From: Oscheius onirici
Taxonomy: Eukaryota; Nematoda; Chromadorea; Rhabditida; Rhabditidae
Assembly: GCA_932521025.1 (NCBI GenBank)
Contig: OW051469.1
Coordinates: 5,592,398 to 5,656,397, forward strand
Length of the DNA stretch: 64,000 bases
Reading direction: 5' to 3'
Each line of letters opens with the position of its first letter. The first letter of the stretch is position 1. Made by a program: the position numbers and the translations under genes. The notes under the pieces are model-generated. The model made no database searches and was not told where the DNA came from. It saw nothing but the letters and a program-made list of their open reading frames with translations. This document shows positions 1 to 10,424 of the stretch, one piece after another.

Positions 1-133
1 CAGCGGATGCAACAGAGGAGTATGCTCCAAGCCTTCATGCGCCCGGTTCTCTCGGGCTGATTGAGAGCTCACAGAGTTGGAATGGGACGGTGGCCATGGT
101 GGATCGGGAGGACAGGAGTTGAATCGCCGAGAG

Positions 134-2355
134 TTACGTGCTTCTCTTGCTGAAGAACTCTTTAAAAAAAGACAAAAAACAATCATACCGATAGCTTCGT
201 AATCGGGACTGGGTAGTGGAAAGTCGAAGGCGAAAGAGGTGACGGATGGATCGGGAGAGCGAAAGTCATCCCAGTAGGCTTGTCTGATATGGACAGAAGG
301 CTCAGTGGACAGAGAGCAGTGTTCGGAAAGGGACGGGCCCGACTCGTCCCAGGAACCACCGCGACCGCCCAGTCGCAAATGCATTCTGAATGTTTTCAAA
401 TAAAAACTTCAAAGAAAAGACATACAATGATCTAGCGGATGCTGAAGAATTTGAATAGATACTCGGCAGTCGGAAACTTCGTATTGAAAGAACATTTGGG
501 GAAGGCACGTTTTCGACAAAAGGATACGCATAGCTCAGTCGGCCGGTCATGACCGAATCATCGATGAGCCATTCTGAAGGACTCGGACTTTTGTTCGGTT
601 CCGGCTGCCAGGGCGGCTCTTCGACCACCACAGGTTCCGGAATCATGTTCTGCATTTCTTGCATGTACAGCTGGAGGATCTCTTCTCCGTGTCCCATTGC
701 CAGACGTCGTTCGATCATTCTCTTTCGCTTCAACAGCTGCAGAAGGTCTGTTCCTCGGAACTGAAAGAATGGGGCTCTGATTTGAAAAGATTGAGAAAAA
801 CAAACCTTTCGACCGAAGTAGTGAATCTTCTGGATGTACTGAATACCGACGAGGTCGATACACATCGTGGTCACAGCCAAGCCGACACCGAGGTAGATCA
901 ACATGAGGACGATGTAGCTGCAATCAAAAAAATTTTTATCAAAACTTTTTTGAACTATTTCAAGTTTCACTCATATAAAAACAATTAGATGAATACAATT
1001 AGAAAAATAAACAAAAAGTGTAAAGAACTCACTCATGATTTTCTGGCACAATGTCCCCGAATCCGATGGTTGTCAAAGAGATAAATGCTGAAAGCCATTC
1101 TATTCAAAACAAATGTGTTCTCTCACAGTAGTAAAACGCATCCATGTAGCTCCATCCCTCCAGAAATGAGAACAAAACGCCTCCGAACGCGATGTAAAGC
1201 TAGAAATACTCGATTCATTTGAACATATAAAAGTTTACCAGAAGGATGGTAAATACCATGAGTACGGGAACTTCGCTCTTGTCTAGATCTTCTAATGCTG
1301 TCGGTTTATCACTGTCCATCGACTGCATCTCACAATCGTCCAGATTCCCCTTTCCCAATCGAAACCGCCTCCACCTTGCCCTCGACTGCTTTTTCAACTT
1401 TTTCATCCTCTTGTACAGCCAGATGGTGCATTCGGAAAGGAATTTACCCAAGTCTGAAACATTCTTCGATTCTGAAAAAAATAGGTGTTACCTCCGATGG
1501 TGATGATAGTCAATGGAGCGCCTATGAGAGCAAAAAGAACACAAGCTATGCGACCAGTAGCCGTCGCTGGAACGATGTTACCGTAGCCGATAGTCGCCAT
1601 GGTTGTTGCTGCGAAGAAAAGAGCACTGCTTGTCGTCCACATCTTCTCCCCCTTTTCTCGACTTCTACTGTTTCTGAATGAGAAAATGTTTTTGTAACTT
1701 TGGGAGGAAACCTGTGACGTTTTGTTCGTTCGCCGTCTTCTTTCTCTTCTGACTGTTCATAGCGCAAAGCAACTTTGACGTCTGGATATCTGAAACTTGC
1801 GGTATCATGTCTGCGAAAGGCTTAGAATGTTTCGCGCTGAGGTAGAGAGTAAACTAACACTCAAAATCTGTTTGATCCAAGTTTGATTCAAACGGTTACC
1901 AAAGTTCAACGGTTTGGGTACCCTCGGAAATGCCGAAAAACGGCTCCGACTGACCTGACGTATTGTTCTTTGTAAGCCTTGTAAATGTTGTCATTGAAAC
2001 GATAGAGCTCGTGTTCTACAGACTCCCTCCAGTCTCTCATCGACCCATGATGTCCTTCTTTCATCAGCCCAATCAGCCTGCTCCTCAAGACTCCGATCTT
2101 CTCTTTGCCTTGCAGTTTTAACTGAACAAAAAAAACTCTTTAAGTCAAATAAAATCATACCGAGTCCTCGTTGGGCGACTCAACTTTGTAAAAGAGCCAG
2201 GCTCCTGCGGAAGCCCAGCAACAGACCGCCAGCACAAGACCGACATGAGGAAGAAGAAGCTTGATAAATTTTTTGACTTTCTGAAGGGCGGTGACCGGCT
2301 CTTCACTGACTGTCGTCTCAAGTAGGCCTTCGATTTCTTTAAACTGCTCCTCCAT
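134..2355 (-). CDS. TWK-family two-pore-domain potassium channel
   Basis: Multi-exon gene for a K2P leak channel of the plasma membrane. The first exon (about 2355-2160) encodes a short cytoplasmic start and TM1 (KLLLPHVGLVLAVCCWASAG). The first pore is near 1600 with filter TIGYGN, followed by a hydrophobic stretch (FALIGAPLTIITI). A charged loop follows at 1470-1290, then the second pore near 1060 with filter TIGFGDIVP. The last TM (about 918-830) runs into the TWK hallmark CIDLVGIQYIQKIHYFGRK. Both filters are intact, so the channel should be K+ selective. The C-terminal tail spans several small exons and ends SKRST at 134. Introns are 40-60 bases with good phases. An exon at about 1786-1711 (YPDVKVALRYEQ) lies between the TM1-P1 loop and pore 1. 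The start is the first ATG after an in-frame stop just 5' of it, so an alternative upstream start is possible. Family assignment is certain; the TWK number is not. Confidence 0.92.
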
Positions 2356-4051
2356 CAGCCCATCGACCCACCGCCCCTACCGCTCCTGGAAAAGAGATTA
2401 TTATGAATTGCTGATTCTTCTGTTGAATTTCATGACATGCTTCTTGTTTTTAAGATAATAAAAACGAAAAATTAGAGCACACCTGTGATGTAGTAGGCGC
2501 GCGGTGGGTGTCAAAGGGGCAAGAACTGGACCCCACGTTTTGGATGCAGTTTCGAGGCTACCTGAAATAGATATGTGGTGAGAAAGAATGGTGTTTGAAA
2601 GAATCAAAACTTGCTAAAAGAGCAGTCAATCAAGTTTCTGGTACTACTTGAATGAACCGGGAAACGGGAAAAAATGAGTCGAAGGATTTTCGAGGATCCA
2701 CTGTAAAAGGTAAATGTGCGGTATCTCGACTAGCTCTTCTCCTTGAAAAAGTACACTGATGTCAAAAGTACTCGGCTAAGAGAGAGGGAGAGCCGTCAAA
2801 TAACTAGACTGCAGTCGTTTTTCCTGGAAGTGTTCAGCCTCTCTCCGTTGTCTTGCCGCATAAATAGAAAAAGTAGATAAATGGGATGTACACGTGTTGA
2901 GGCACTTAGAGTGAAGTGGGAGGGGCTGTTGTGATTAGTGTCCGTGCTCCCTAGGGGTACGCGCTGAGCCGTACCAGATTGCCGGAACACAAACGGGCTA
3001 TAATGCCTCTCATTGTGGTACGTGTCTGTGAAATCGGACACTTCGAGCCCATCTCTACGACGTATATATGAAGAATAAAAGTCAGTGCTCCTGAAAAGAA
3101 GGGCTTCTCCATCGATTTCGGGGTCCAAAGAGAGAGAAGGGGGGAGGCCAGCGGAAACTTTACGGTCCATTTGGTGCATATTTGTGGCGGCTTGCGAGTA
3201 ATTGCATAGGTACAAGTGTTCCTCTAGAAGGAAAGACATCGAGCGAAAACAACGGGAACGGAGACAAGACACTTAATGGAATATTTTAGCGTGACAACAG
3301 CCACTGCCAAAAAATGGAGTCGGCGTGTATACGACGTCAGACAAGTCACAATGAGTGACAACAGTGTAAGTTTCTTTTAAAAGTAAACAATCTATAGAAG
3401 ACAAAGTATTCAGAAAAATCTATATTAAATCCACTTTAAAATGCTCTGTCTGTCTGTCAGAAGCTTTAATTGGCAATCAAAATGGAGCAACTTGTGCGCA
3501 CAATTAAGGGAAAGGAGTTAGTAGTAACAGGTTCGGACAATTCACTATTGGGAGACAAAAAAGTGCGAAGACTTTGCTTCTGATTTTGGTAGTTCCCATA
3601 CAGAAACGGTTTTCAAGTGGTTCAGTCAAAGGAAAATAAGGGGGATAGTAGGTAACTTTAGCCCTGGAAGGGCGTTGCAAACCTTGTTCTAGAATATTGT
3701 TGGAAAGCAATTTAATTTCAAAACTTCGGAAGTTCTTCAGCTTTTGGATTGGATACAAAGTTTTGCAAATGTTTGGAAATTAAAGTCAAATAGTGTACTG
3801 GAATAAAGATTCAGGACATGGTTCACTAATGATAGAAGGAAGCCTAGATCAACGATATCTTATCGGTGACCGTCTCGGTATTATATTTTGCATAAATTTT
3901 TTCTCAAGAAATTTTGAAATGTTGTGTCAGATTCTTGCTTTGATGCGACAATATCATCAGAACAACTGTCAGAAATTGTCAAACGAGAAAGTCAGTTTTT
4001 GTTTAAATGCTTCCATTTTTATGGATACAAAGTGAAATCTGGCTTTCCAGC
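2356..4051. other. Upstream region of the TWK gene; possible alternative 5' exons
   Basis: No confirmed gene. On the minus strand, 3239-2796 is open and contains a plausible soluble N-terminus (from MSFLLEEHLYLC to about HFTLSAST near 2905). A second stretch at about 2560-2483 lies between a TTTCAG acceptor and a GTGTGC donor and stays open if joined in phase 1. Joining both to the 2355 exon runs into a TGA just before the channel ATG, so they do not make a longer channel in my model. They could be 5' UTR exons, an alternative first exon, or nothing. The rest shows no coding signal. Confidence 0.25.
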
Positions 4052-4237
4052 TACAGTCTGTGCAAAATGTAGAGAGCATTTTTTGAATTGACCCGCGCTT
4101 CTTCACAGAACAATTTTCAAACATATTGGCGGGAATTTAGCTGCGTAGCACGTTACAGCATGTAAATGTTGGATACTCAGCCAATGAAAAGGCGCGGGCC
4201 AATTCCAATAATGCTCTCTATTTTTTTGAACAGACTA
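4052..4237. mobile_element. MITE-like element with ~45-bp terminal inverted repeats
   Basis: The left end reads TACAGTCTGTGCAAAATG and continues through AGAGAGCATT to GACCCGCGC. The right end, read in reverse complement, is TATAGTCTGTTCAAAAAAAT and continues through AGAGAGCATTATT to GGCCCGCGCC. The arms match over about 45 bases with a few substitutions and small gaps, around a unique centre of about 90 bases. A TA dinucleotide lies at each outer edge, which would fit the TA target duplication of Tc1/mariner elements. The element is far too short to code for a transposase, so it would be non-autonomous. No second copy was noticed in this window. Confidence 0.7.
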
Positions 4238-6190
4238 TAAGCAGAACAGGCATTTCACATTGGAAAGAAAGTGGATGTTCAGTTTTTTTGACTATTTATT
4301 GATTCACAGAGCTTAGTACAAAGTGAATACTTGTAGCAGATACAGACTGTAAGTATTCGAAATATGGATTCGAAGAGAATAAAACAAATTTAAGAAACGA
4401 GTGGAAAAATGTCTTTGGGATTTCGATGCAACCGCTTGCCTAACCAAGAAGCTATTTCGAGAGCTCCAATAGAAAATTGGCTGGTCTCTCTGTCAGACGA
4501 CGGAAATGTGACGGATACGAAAAATGAGTATTGGTGACAAGACATATCGAGAGAGCAAATAAACATAGTGCTTGTTGTAAATGCAGCCGTGTGAACCGGA
4601 GGTCATTTGAAATGCAACTTGGCCGATAAGGGAGAACAGGCACGAAAGAGAGGCTGTTTCCGCGAATATCAGAAGAAAGGCGTGACTTGTGACGTAGTGG
4701 ACGGAGATGATCAGGAATCGGAAAGGTGACAGACTGATGGGAGCATCAAACATTGGGAACACGTTGAGGAGTCAGGTTGCAAATTGTTCAAAATGATAAA
4801 AAAGAAGGGTCTCGAGGTTCAGTTCGAAGACTAACTCGCTGATCCTTTCATTGAATTCGAAAGTCTTTTGGCAACATGTCCAAACGAGCGCTTCTCACGA
4901 AAGAAGACTTTTGGAATCGAGCATATTGATGTCTGATTCTCATATTGGAGCCAGACCCTCGTTCATAACGGCATGAATGTGCCCTAGCGCCTAGAGAATG
5001 GAATGGCCTTCTTCTCCCAAAATGACACTGCCGGGGCCCAAAGAAATGACCGCGCAACACACAGGAAATTGTGTGGTGAGCAGTGTGCTTGTTGTTTGAG
5101 AGAAGGAGATAAAGCGCTGCAAATGGTCCGGCTCAGTTTGGATGAAATTCGCTATAGTGAGAGGTTTACGAGCAGTCCCCCTAGGCTGCTGAGGCCATGT
5201 TGCTCAATTAGAACGAGGCAGGGGCTAGCCCCCAGCAGACACACCGATCAGAGCCGAAAAGACACACTGAATGGAAGCAACTTCCGGCAGGTGAACGGGC
5301 AGACCAAAAATGTAACGTTTGGAGGAGCCACAGTGCTACAGGGAGTAGTCTACAGTAGAAAGAGATGTTTCAGTGTGTGATCAAATTGTAACCACAGAGG
5401 AAAATACTAGTTGGAAAAGAGACACAGTTAGAGTAGGAAGACAGAACTATTATTGAAAAAGAGATACAGAACACATTCGTCTGTAAGATATGTAAACTAG
5501 CTAGCAAAAGATAGAGTATGAACTCAGTCCTCCAGAGACGCCTTCGACTAATTCACTTTGTCGATATCACTTCCGCATTTCTACCTCAAAATAGCCAGAG
5601 ACACCGAACGTGTGGTCCATTTAGTACATCCATCGACGAAGGATGGCCTCTGATTTATCACTTGACAAACGACATCCTCAGGGATCGGGCCTCTAAAAAC
5701 GCCTATCTCTCAATTAGCATTTTCCTTTAAAAAAATGGAAGAGGACCAATACCACGTGACGTGGGATTCTCCTTAGTTTTCTTAACAGAAACGAAAAGAA
5801 TGTTGCGACGAAAAAGAACTGGCTTGGTCCTGGGGTCGTCTAACGAGATTGCTCAATAATTTGGTTTGTTTCCGGGCCGGAGACATGTCTTTACAAACAG
5901 CACACGCTGATTACTGCACAGAGCTTAGGTCCACCTCGTTACGTCACTTTTCAGCAGAAGTTTTTCGAGATTGTTTCCATAGCTGGACAGACTTCCAGTA
6001 ACAAAAGGAAAAGAACAAAAATTTGGCTTCATAGTGCAAGTACCGAAAGAGACATAAAAATAACCGAGTCATTTGATCTTTGGCCGGTTGGGTCGCTTGT
6101 TGGACACGCTGAGAACGTAATCCAAATTTGAAACTAGTCTCCTGGGAGGGAAGACCAGAGACAAGAGAAAGGAGAAGGAAGGCAATGTTT
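4238..6190. other. Intergenic stretch without a recognisable gene
   Basis: Both strands were read. Open frames are short and lack convincing splice structure or familiar motifs. It may hold 5' regulatory sequence of the genes on either side, but no specific site can be named. Confidence 0.5.
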
Positions 6191-6192
6191 CA

Positions 6193-6519
6193 TTAAAGAA
6201 GGAGCCACGTCAGAATGGCCGGGAGGATCAAGAGGACGCCGCCCGTTTTAATGAGGATTTCTCTGAAGGACTGGGGCGCAGAGGCAGTTGAAAGCTCACA
6301 AAAAAGGGCTGGAGGGCAGTCCAGACGAAATGAACGCTGAGGATGCCTCTTGACGGCAGAAACTTGTTGTTCGTTTGACCTCTGACTTGGATTGATTAAC
6401 TTGTTCGTGACAGTTGATCTAAGGACGAGACATTTGTCGAAAGAACACGATAGAACAAAGAACGAAAGAGAGGGACTCTTCTCCTCATATATTGCGAATG
6501 CATTGCGCTTGGAGTCCAT
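6193..6519 (-). CDS. Small ORF ending in a GPI-signal-like hydrophobic tail (doubtful)
   Basis: The frame starts with MDSKRNAFAIYEEK and is open for about 108 codons. It ends in a hydrophobic segment (GGVLLILPAILTWLLL) immediately before the stop, which resembles a GPI-attachment signal or a tail anchor. The middle contains a few cysteines (DCPPALFCE). No signal peptide is visible at this start, and no family is recognised. It could be the last exon of an unrecognised gene or a chance frame. It is divergent to the small lysine-rich gene at 6686, with about 170 bases between them. Confidence 0.25.
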   Translation of the reverse strand: MDSKRNAFAIYEEKSPSLSFFVLSCSFDKCLVLRSTVTNKLINPSQRSNEQQVSAVKRHPQRSFRLDCPPALFCELSTASAPQSFREILIKTGGVLLILPAILTWLLL

Positions 6520-6685
6520 TGATCCAGAGGAAAGAGACGCAACACTAAAAGGACTCTTGTTCTTCGGTATTCCAAAGAGTTCTTGTCGAGTTGTGTTATC
6601 TTTAGTTACCTTTGAATTGAAATAAATAAGTTCTTTCAACAAGTCAAAGTGCTCTTCTAACCATTAGTCCCGATCAGTCATCACG

Positions 6686-7256
6686 ATGTTCGCTCTGTGG
6701 CTGGTGCTCCTCCACCTGGTAGCAGCTACCCTCCTCTGCTGCAAGAAGAAGACGGCTCCTCTCCCGGTAGGTTCTACTCTCTCACAAAACACCCCAGTTT
6801 CAGGTCACAAGACGGGTCGACAAGCCGAAGCCGGTAACGCAGACGACGTCGGAGATGACGAAGAAAGAAGACCCGAAACGGCAGGAAAAGAAGGCGACGA
6901 GTCTGAAGGACTGCGATTTTGGTCCGGTCGTCGACTCGCAAAGAGAGCAGGAGAAGACGGATCTCGGCGACAAAGAGGACGAGGTCAATCCACTCCTGGA
7001 CCCGAAGATCCACAGCCGACTGGAGAAGACGAGACGGACGGATCTCCAAATGCCGACGGACAAGACGCAAGGCAGCGTCTCGACTCGAACGTCGACGAAG
7101 AAACCGGCTGAGAAGAAGTCGTCAGGCACGGCTCGACTGACGGTGGAAAAGGGAAGCGACAGGAAGTACAAAGGACCGGTAGAAGAACCGACGGAGAGCA
7201 AGGACACGCTGGATGTGAAGAAGCACAGTGCAAAGGACTCGAGCACATACCTCTAA
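6686..7256 (+). CDS. Small membrane-anchored, lysine-rich low-complexity protein
   Basis: Two exons. Exon 1 (6686-6766) encodes MFALWLVLLHLVAATLLCCKK, a signal or anchor segment of about 18 hydrophobic residues with two cysteines followed by lysines. A 39-base intron (6767-6801; GTAGGT..TTTCAG by eye) joins in phase 0 to exon 2, which runs to a TAA at 7254. The remaining roughly 150 residues are hydrophilic and charged, rich in K, E, D, T and S (for example KKEDPKRQEKKA), with no folded domain visible. Exon 2 has strikingly high ACG/CGA/AAG codon use, unlike neighbouring genes. The protein is probably a type III or type II single-pass protein with a disordered tail, or it is secreted. I do not recognise a family. 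The gene model is supported by the clean intron and the AATAAA after the stop (near 7293). Confidence 0.72.
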
Positions 7257-7467
7257 GAAGAAAACGACTGAAACAGCAAAAAAAATAAGACAAATAAAAA
7301 ACTCAGCGTGAGTTCAAACTTTTTCGTTTTGTTTGCATTGTGCAGGTAGAAGACACGTTAAAACAGAAACTATTGGCCTGGGGGTTTAAAACTAACTGAC
7401 AGCTGACAGTAGACTGAAAAAGGTAGGTAAAGCTTCATTTGACTGACAGAAATGTACAGAAACAGAG

Positions 7468-8929
7468 TTATTCTTCCACCGGAATAATTCTAACCGATGG
7501 CTGATCACCGGCTTCATTTGACCCGTAACTACTGACACTTCCCCGTGCTTCCGGATTGTCTATACCCGCATATTCGTTATGCGATACTTCCACGTCTCTG
7601 TACAAAATGTAGTGCTGAATCATAAAGACGATGTCGAAAATGATGGAGACGAGTCCAAGACCGAATTTGACGGGATTGCCGTAGAAACTCCTCCAGTCTC
7701 CGACATTAGCTGATTGTAAAACCATCTGAAGAATATCTAGAGAGCCGCCGGTGAAATCGAGAAGAATGTTCCCAATCGACCAGCCAACTGTACTTTTCCG
7801 ACGGAAGTTGTAGAACGCCTTAAAATAAAGTTTACTGTATTGATAAGTGACCGACCTGTGGGAAGTACTTGGACATGGTCACAGCCATTTTTATGTAGGA
7901 GAGTGAGTTGACAAATGTCAGGGAGTTGTAGACTCCGAAAACGGAAAGAGCGCCAGAAATCACTCCGGCAAGCACAAGAACTGTTCCAAACCCAATACAC
8001 GGCTTTGATACACGTTGACTTTCGCGCTAAGGATACCGTTGATGATCAGTACTTGAGTCAAATACCTCGTAGAAGAAGCACTGGGCTCCTGTGATGAGGC
8101 AGGCCATCAGGGCATGAACTGCGAAGACAACGTCGTTGAGATAGACCGGATTCGGACTGTGTGGATTCGTCTGCTGGTATTCAGCCTTTGTTTTGGTTTA
8201 TAGAAGAATGTTGAGCACTCTTACCTGAACAAAAGGGTTGAAGAACATCAGAAGGTTGTAAATGGAGTAGGCTGTGAACCCGATGACGTTGAGGAGCAAA
8301 AAGTCAAAGTTCAAACCGATCACACTGAAAACTTATCTATTGTTACAGCTCAAAATAAAATAACCTTTTCCTCTGACAGTTGAGTAAAATCTGCGGGTAG
8401 AAGGAGATACTCCATGCGAAAAAGTACGTCCATCCGACAATATCAGCGATCCAGTCGACTACTCGAGATTGGACAATATTCAGACGAACGAAGGCTTCTT
8501 CCAGACTATAAATGGTAATTGGTTTATCAATTCGGTAGAGTGTAGTAAAAAGTTTAACTCACTCGAGAGGGCATTTCGAATCGTTTGTTCCAATCGGTCG
8601 ACAGTCAAAGGGGTCCACTACCAGTTGTGAGGTCAACGTTTTTCCCTTGACCCAAAGTGTTCCTTTTCCATTTTTGGAGATTATTGTAGTATTCAGAATG
8701 TCAAGACTGTCTGTTAATTCCGAGGTATTGAACAATAGGAGAATGTCAAACGGTTGAGGAGCTCTGAAAGGACAAATTGTTCAGAAGCCAACTGGTCAAC
8801 ATACGTCCTGTAAACTATGGGACTGACTTCTCCTATAACAATCGACTGAACATGGCTTTCCGGTCGAAGTTGATCCAATGAACTGACTGCCGAAACCAAA
8901 AATATTACTGATAGAAATATTTTAGCCAT
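7468..8929 (-). CDS. ctns-1: Cystinosin, lysosomal cystine/H+ symporter
   Basis: Exports cystine from lysosomes. The ATG at 8929 begins a signal peptide ([17 protein letters not shown]) followed by a lumenal N-terminal domain. The seven-TM region carries both PQ-loop motifs: [12 protein letters not shown] near 8385 and KYFPQ joined across an intron to [14 protein letters not shown] near 7800. Other cystinosin signatures are [16 protein letters not shown] near 8300, [14 protein letters not shown] near 7760, and [19 protein letters not shown] near 7650, followed by IQHYILYRD. The C-terminus after the last TM is about 40 polar residues ending PVEE. A GYDQL-type lysosomal sorting motif as in the human protein was not seen. 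There are about seven short introns. Upstream to 10425 is a shared non-coding interval with VPS35L, which is transcribed away from it. Confidence 0.95.
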
Positions 8930-10424
8930 TTTGGATGTCACATAAACCTGGAAAGAATCTATTGCAGGACGGAAGTATCAATCAAAATAAACGGAGAATC
9001 ACGAGGGAGAGAGACTAGGAAAAAGAGGATTTTCGCTGATTTATAAAGGCGATTTCGAAAGATCCAATTTCCCACCGCTCATCGATTTTGGAAAAAAAAG
9101 CGAGCAAGCAGAGTAATAACAATTGGTCTAGACATGTGAAAAGAATAGGTCAAAGAAACATCAATAGCGTTTGCAACTTTGAGTCATCGATGAATACCTT
9201 TGTCCACTTCAATCAAAGATTCGGTCTTTCTATTCGAAAACAACGTCTACAGCTCAAAGCCACTACAGTAATGGTTTTTGATTGTATTTCCTATGGTCAG
9301 ATGATCAAAAGGATACCATCTCTAGGAAAAGATCAAACAACAAGAGAGAAAGAGAATCTTTTCCGCCTGAAGGTCGTATAACAGAAAACAGTTTGTGACC
9401 ATCGAAAGGAACTTTCACACACAGAAGCCAGAACTTCATAACATACAAAACTGACAGACCAGACTAGAATTTAAACTGAAACCTTATTCTTAGTTATTTG
9501 ATAAAATGAAGAACCTCTACAAATTAGGCTGTTGATTGACCCCTGGAAGATGTCCCAAATCGGCCTAGACTTTTGGTCTTATTCGATTAGAACATAGAAA
9601 AGTCGGAGAGACAAAAAGTGGTCGAGAACACGCGGGCCAGAAGAGGAAATTGGACGCAGACCACCTCTCTACAGGCGGAAATTGTTTACTTTTCGATAAA
9701 CAGTCTTTCGGCGAGGAAGAGATCTAACTGTTTATAGAACTGATGGAGAAAATAGGAAATCTTCAAAGAGGAGGGGCTTGGAACAACCAGCTGATGCAAT
9801 AGAACCAGTTCTCGTGCAAGGCAAATTTTAAGAAGTGATGATATTGGGCTTCCCCGCAAGTGTCTACGGGGTGATCATGAGAAATGTGACAATGATGACA
9901 AGATAGAGAGAAGGAAATTTGATTCCGGGAAATTTTTTTTATTTGATTCCGGGAGAAACCTATCCTAAAAAAACGTTGGTAGTCAGCGAATTGTTTTCAG
10001 GCGAAAACAACCAGAGAAAACTGATTTTTAAATAAACAAGCTTATCGACTCTTCAAGCGTTGTCTCTGCAAAACAACTGTTCGCCATATTTGCTCGTTTT
10101 CCTGTTCGGATCTTGTTCTCGACTGACTGCAAAGACATCAACTATTACTGAAGTGTGTGGTGTATTCTTTGGTTAAAAAGAAGAAAGCGAAAACTATTCA
10201 ACATCCGACAGTTCCGAACGTGTTTATTAAAAGACAAGGGAATGACCGATCGTCTGGGTCGATTACAGCCATTTCAAACGTGTTCGAACAGCTGATCTCG
10301 GTCCGTTTTGACTGTAGCCGACAACAAGGGTACGCAATGCGTATTCTTGTTAATTTCTGTTCAATCTTGATCTTTTAAACTCTTCTTTATCACTTTTTTT
10401 TTTCAAACATTTTCCTTTTAGAGT
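8930..10424. other. Divergent intergenic region between cystinosin and VPS35L
   Basis: No gene is supported. A short direct repeat (ATTTGATTCCGGGA) occurs twice, at about 9919 and 9941. The run TTTCCTTTTAG just before 10425 looks like a splice acceptor and may be the trans-splice site or a 5' UTR intron end of VPS35L. Confidence 0.45.

Noticed and set aside
2796-3239. Extended N-terminus of the TWK channel
   Set aside because: The only open way to splice it toward the channel exon meets a TGA before the channel ATG.
9843-9910. Possible C/D-box snoRNA (GTGATCATGA .. AATGATGAC)
   Set aside because: No properly placed D box or terminal stem, and C-box-like strings are common by chance.
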